A DNA stretch of 64,000 nucleotides. It comes from Nonlabens spongiae (GTDB taxonomy: Bacteria > Bacteroidota > Bacteroidia > Flavobacteriales > Flavobacteriaceae). A model generated the notes under the pieces. The model was given only the letters and a program-made list of their open reading frames with translations. It searched no databases and was not told the DNA's origin. Position numbers and translations under genes: made by a program. Shown here in pieces: positions 61,967 through 64,000 of the stretch; the stretch's first letter is position 1, and every line of letters begins with the position of its first letter. Where the stretch lies: NCBI RefSeq assembly GCF_002117125.1, contig NZ_CP019344.1:2818501-2882500 (forward strand). The letters are read 5' to 3'.

Positions 61967-61978
61967 TGACTTAGGTCA
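61967..61978 (+). promoter_or_regulatory. Crp/Fnr-type box in the intergenic region before hemN
   Basis: TGAC-TTAG-GTCA, with G/C outside giving a 5-4-5 dyad. No annotated gene starts nearby on either strand. A TGTTTTTA at 62002-62009 lies at the same offset (23 bases) as the -7 elements of ccoI and ccoS. Confidence 0.45.
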
Positions 61979-62032
61979 CCCACTTAGGTGATTTCCAGAT
62001 CTGTTTTTATGGTAGGAAAATGAAGATGATCT

Positions 62033-62048
62033 CGCTTTCGCGAAAGCG
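62033..62048. repeat. Iterated palindrome, copy 20 (intergenic)
   Basis: Perfect 16-bp core, flanks not symmetric, between the decarboxylase gene and hemN. Confidence 0.95.
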
Positions 62049-62136
62049 GAATCCATCAAGACAGAGCTCAGTCATTTATAAGCTGTATTAAGGGTATATT
62101 TGTCAGCTAACTTATTGAACCATTATTTATTAAACT

Positions 62137-62168
62137 AAAAGGAGAGCTCTGCAAAGCTCTCCTTTTTT
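62137..62168. terminator. Intrinsic terminator between convergent genes
   Basis: GGAGAGCT (62141-62148) and AGCTCTCC (62155-62162) pair perfectly, extended by A/T pairs, with T-runs on both strands (stronger on plus). It can serve both the decarboxylase gene and hemN. Confidence 0.9.
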
Positions 62169-62210
62169 GTTCAAGAAATTAAATCAATGGTTGGTAAGCT
62201 TACTTTTAAA

Positions 62211-63581
62211 TCAAACCGTCATGGAGAACAGTTGTACTTTGGGCAATTTGCGTTGCAACCTTAAGTCAAAAGGCATACAAATGTTCCGGATGAAGGGTTT
62301 ACCGCTTTCGGTCACGATAATGCGATCGTGAAATAGCTCAACCAGACCGTCTTTTTCCAGTTCCTTTAATTGAATAAGTACATCTGGGATTTGTGGAAAG
62401 CGTAGGTTTTGATCAGACCAGGATGTTTCAAACCGGCACATGAGGTTCAAGATGTGCTTGCGTATGATCAAATCTTCCTCGTTGAGTAAATGCCCGCGCA
62501 ACAAGGGCAGCTTATCATTTCTAAGCGCAGCATAATATTCTTTCAAGGTTTTTACATTTTGTGCAAAACCGTACCAACTATCGCCTATGGCAGAAACGCC
62601 TAACCCCAGCATCACCTCAGTTTTTGAAGAGGTGTAGCCCATAAAATTGCGGTGTAAAGAACCATTCAGCATAGAATCGTGTAGCTCATCTGTCGGTAAG
62701 GCAAAATGATCCATACCTATCTCAACATATCCCGCCTCGAGAAGAAGCTGTTTGCCTATCTCATATTGCTTTCTTTTAACAGCCGCGGTCGGGAGGTCTT
62801 TTTCATCGTAGCCGCGCTGACCATTCCCTTTTATCCAAGGTACGTGTGCGTAACTATAAAATGCGATGCGATCAGGACGCAGGCGTATCGTTTGATTAAT
62901 AGTGTGGATGACGTGATCTAGGTTCTGAAATGGCAATCCATAAATCACATCATGCCCTACCGATTCATAGCCGGCATCTCGTGCCATTTGAGTGGCTTGT
63001 TGAACATGCTCAAAAGGCTGGATGCGATTAATGGCTTTTTGCACCGTCTCGTTATAATCCTGAACGCCGTAGCATACTCTATTAAAACCGTATGATTTTA
63101 AAAGTTCCAAATGTTCCTTGCTGGTGCTGTTAGGATGTCCCTCAAAACTAAAGGCTGTTTGTGATGACGCTTTCGCGAAAGCAAATACACCATCAAGCAA
63201 TTTACCCAAATTCTCAGCTGAGAAAAAAGTAGGAGTTCCACCCCCCAGATGAATTTGTTTTACGACTGGCTGAAAAGTGAGTTGGTTTAAATAAAGTTGA
63301 AATTCTTTCAGAACCGCATTGATATAGGGAATCTCGAGTGTATGGTTTTTTGTGATGCGTTTAGTACATCCACAAAAAGTACACATGCTTTCACAAAAAG
63401 GTAAATGAATATAAAGGCTGATTTCATTTGAGGAATCTTGGCTGGCGTGTAAATTCAAACTATTTATCCATCCTTCTTCTGAAAACGTAGTGTTGTCCCA
63501 GTAAGGAACCGTAGGGTAACTGGTATATCTAGGTCCAGCGACATTATACTTGGCAACCAATTGCGGATCAAATGCTTTCAT
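62211..63581 (-). CDS. hemN: Oxygen-independent coproporphyrinogen III oxidase
   Basis: 456 residues. Radical SAM motif C63-ESM-C67-TF-C70 after SLYIHLPF, the GGGTP motif (HLGGGTPTFF) and RYTSYPTVPYW at the N-terminus, all HemN hallmarks. It decarboxylates coproporphyrinogen III in haem synthesis without oxygen. Its promoter carries a Crp/Fnr-type box. The iterated palindrome at 63169 encodes FAFAKAS. Haem made this way would supply the cbb3 oxidase under low oxygen. Confidence 0.95.
   Translation of the reverse strand: MKAFDPQLVAKYNVAGPRYTSYPTVPYWDNTTFSEEGWINSLNLHASQDSSNEISLYIHLPFCESMCTFCGCTKRITKNHTLEIPYINAVLKEFQLYLNQLTFQPVVKQIHLGGGTPTFFSAENLGKLLDGVFAFAKASSQTAFSFEGHPNSTSKEHLELLKSYGFNRVCYGVQDYNETVQKAINRIQPFEHVQQATQMARDAGYESVGHDVIYGLPFQNLDHVIHTINQTIRLRPDRIAFYSYAHVPWIKGNGQRGYDEKDLPTAAVKRKQYEIGKQLLLEAGYVEIGMDHFALPTDELHDSMLNGSLHRNFMGYTSSKTEVMLGLGVSAIGDSWYGFAQNVKTLKEYYAALRNDKLPLLRGHLLNEEDLIIRKHILNLMCRFETSWSDQNLRFPQIPDVLIQLKELEKDGLVELFHDRIIVTESGKPFIRNICMPFDLRLQRKLPKVQLFSMTV
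63169..63182. repeat. Iterated palindrome, copy 21 (coding, last base changed)
   Basis: 14-bp core GCTTTCGCGAAAGC in hemN; preceded by C but followed by A rather than G. Read as Ala-Phe-Ala-Lys-Ala. Confidence 0.92.
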
Positions 63582-63602
63582 AACTTCTTTGAAATCAAGT
63601 TA

Positions 63603-63610
63603 CAAAACTA
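63603..63610 (-). promoter_or_regulatory. -7 promoter element of hemN
   Basis: TAGTTTTG on the minus strand, an exact TAnnTTTG, 21 bases before the ATG and 24 bases after the Crp/Fnr-type box. Confidence 0.65.
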
Positions 63611-63634
63611 AAGGAGGCAGAGAGCGTAATTTGA

Positions 63635-63646
63635 TGACTTTTGTCA
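63635..63646 (-). promoter_or_regulatory. Crp/Fnr-type box upstream of hemN
   Basis: TGAC-N4-GTCA dyad (TTTT on the plus strand, AAAA on minus). Its centre would lie near -42 or -43 relative to a start placed downstream of the -7 element at 63603-63610. Confidence 0.7.
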
Positions 63647-63667
63647 GTCTTAGTTAATTTCATAAGC

Positions 63668-63700
63668 AGACCTCTGAGATTTTTAAAACCTCAGAGGTCT
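63668..63700. repeat. Hairpin AGACCTCTGAG / CTCAGAGGTCT
   Basis: A perfect 11-bp inverted repeat around ATTTTTAAAAC, between divergent hemN and the downstream end of the last gene. On plus it is followed at 15 bases by TCTTTTTTT. Sequence resembles the terminator at 36578, suggesting a dispersed hairpin family. Confidence 0.75.
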
Positions 63701-63718
63701 CAATACTAGTTCTTTTTT

Positions 63719-64000
63719 TCAAGTAGACACTTTTGAAAAGGTACGCTCCCACACCCGCTTCTTCCTTTTGAAATAAAAACTTCCCACAAATCCCACAGCC
63801 CCAGCAGACAATCCTACCAGAGCATAAAAGATTCCGTAGGAATTTGGGATATCAAGTATCAATGGGAGTCGGGTGAAAACCTCTGCCGCAAAGGCGCAAT
63901 ATAATCCTATGACGGACCAATACATCCACGACAAATGCTGGACTATGTAATCAGCTTTACGTTTTATGAGTAAGGGAGTCATTCCTAAGAAAAGCGTGAT
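63719..64000 (-). CDS. Membrane protein, C-terminal part (cut by window edge)
   Basis: The frame is open to the right edge (ITLFLG before the Met at 63982), so that Met is probably internal. It shows membrane helices (HLSWMYWSVIGLYCAFAAEVF and SYGIFYALVGLSAGAVGFVGSFYF) and a basic tail (KRKKRVWERTFSK). It resembles the end of DUF2306-type membrane proteins of flavobacteria, a tentative match. Function unknown. Confidence 0.6.
   Translation of the reverse strand: MTLFLGMTPLLIKRKADYIVQHLSWMYWSVIGLYCAFAAEVFTRLPLILDIPNSYGIFYALVGLSAGAVGFVGSFYFKRKKRVWERTFSKVST

Larger units (their letters stand above)
62015..62168 (+). ncRNA. Candidate small RNA (or 23-residue peptide gene) behind the Crp/Fnr box
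   Basis: If the box at 61967 and the -7 like element at 62002 work, transcription would begin near 62015 and stop at the strong terminator at 62137-62168, giving about 150 nt. The RNA would hold a copy of the iterated palindrome. It also has a short frame from ATG 62020 (MKMISLSRKRNPSRQSS and so on, 23 codons) after TAGGAAA. It could equally be just the 3' trailer of the decarboxylase gene. Confidence 0.25.

Noticed and set aside
1984..63182. Iterated palindrome as a set of intrinsic terminators
   Set aside because: Copies lie inside genes as well as between them, have no loop in the core and no T-run after them, and real terminators are present separately.

Overview
The window looks like a chromosomal segment of a marine-type Flavobacteriaceae bacterium (Bacteroidota). 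Signs are promoters of the TTG-N17-23-TAnnTTTG type, a fused CcoN-CcoO oxidase subunit, an IPExxxVDY-family protein next to pyk, OmpA proteins with thrombospondin type 3 repeats, a FeoB-associated Cys-rich peptide, and LytS/LytTR regulators. A Nonlabens- or Dokdonia-like genus is a guess only.

Layout. 1-2.9 kb: partial histone-deacetylase-like gene, then a TPP riboswitch in front of a TonB-dependent receptor (thiamine uptake). 3-7 kb: Rieske-like lipoprotein, greA-HIT, bacilliredoxin, plsC (apparently frameshifted at its 5' end) and an acyl-ACP desaturase. 7-22.5 kb: mostly minus-strand OmpA, kbl, an AddA-like helicase-nuclease, sodA (plus strand), purF, a PfkB kinase, envelope proteins, RNase H and purN. 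22.7-30.5 kb: plus-strand acpP-fabF-rnc, IPExxxVDY-pyk, feoAB plus small protein, murI. 30.5-35.3 kb: LytTR regulator and LytS-type kinase. 35.5-39.4 kb: SIMPL-like protein and mutS. 39.4-40.5 kb: tRNA-Gly and tRNA-Leu followed by pseudo 3' ends and a five-unit 132-bp tandem array. 40.5-42.7 kb: a TlpA-like lipoprotein gene destroyed by an IS1595-family insertion and two repeat-slippage frameshifts. 42.8-49.7 kb: OppC permease, Prc/Tsp protease, surE, lpxB, NlpC/P60 lipoprotein. 49.7-63.6 kb: a microaerobic respiration region with a Crp/Fnr regulator, ccoI, ccoS, ccoNO, ccoQ, ccoP, ccoG, fixH, a SafE-like protein, several tiny genes, a PLP decarboxylase and hemN.

Three things stand out. (1) The palindrome CGCTTTCGCGAAAGCG occurs about 21 times, in intergenic DNA and inside genes in all three reading frames. 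(2) Downstream of both tRNA genes lie truncated tRNA 3' ends whose T-loop is replaced by an 18-bp palindrome; behind tRNA-Leu this forms an array in which each unit seems to have its own promoter-like element and terminator. (3) TGAC-N4-GTCA boxes lie at nearly the same distance from the -7 elements of ccoI, ccoS and hemN, next to the Crp/Fnr gene, which suggests a local oxygen-responsive regulon. A fourth box lies in an intergenic stretch that may encode a small RNA.
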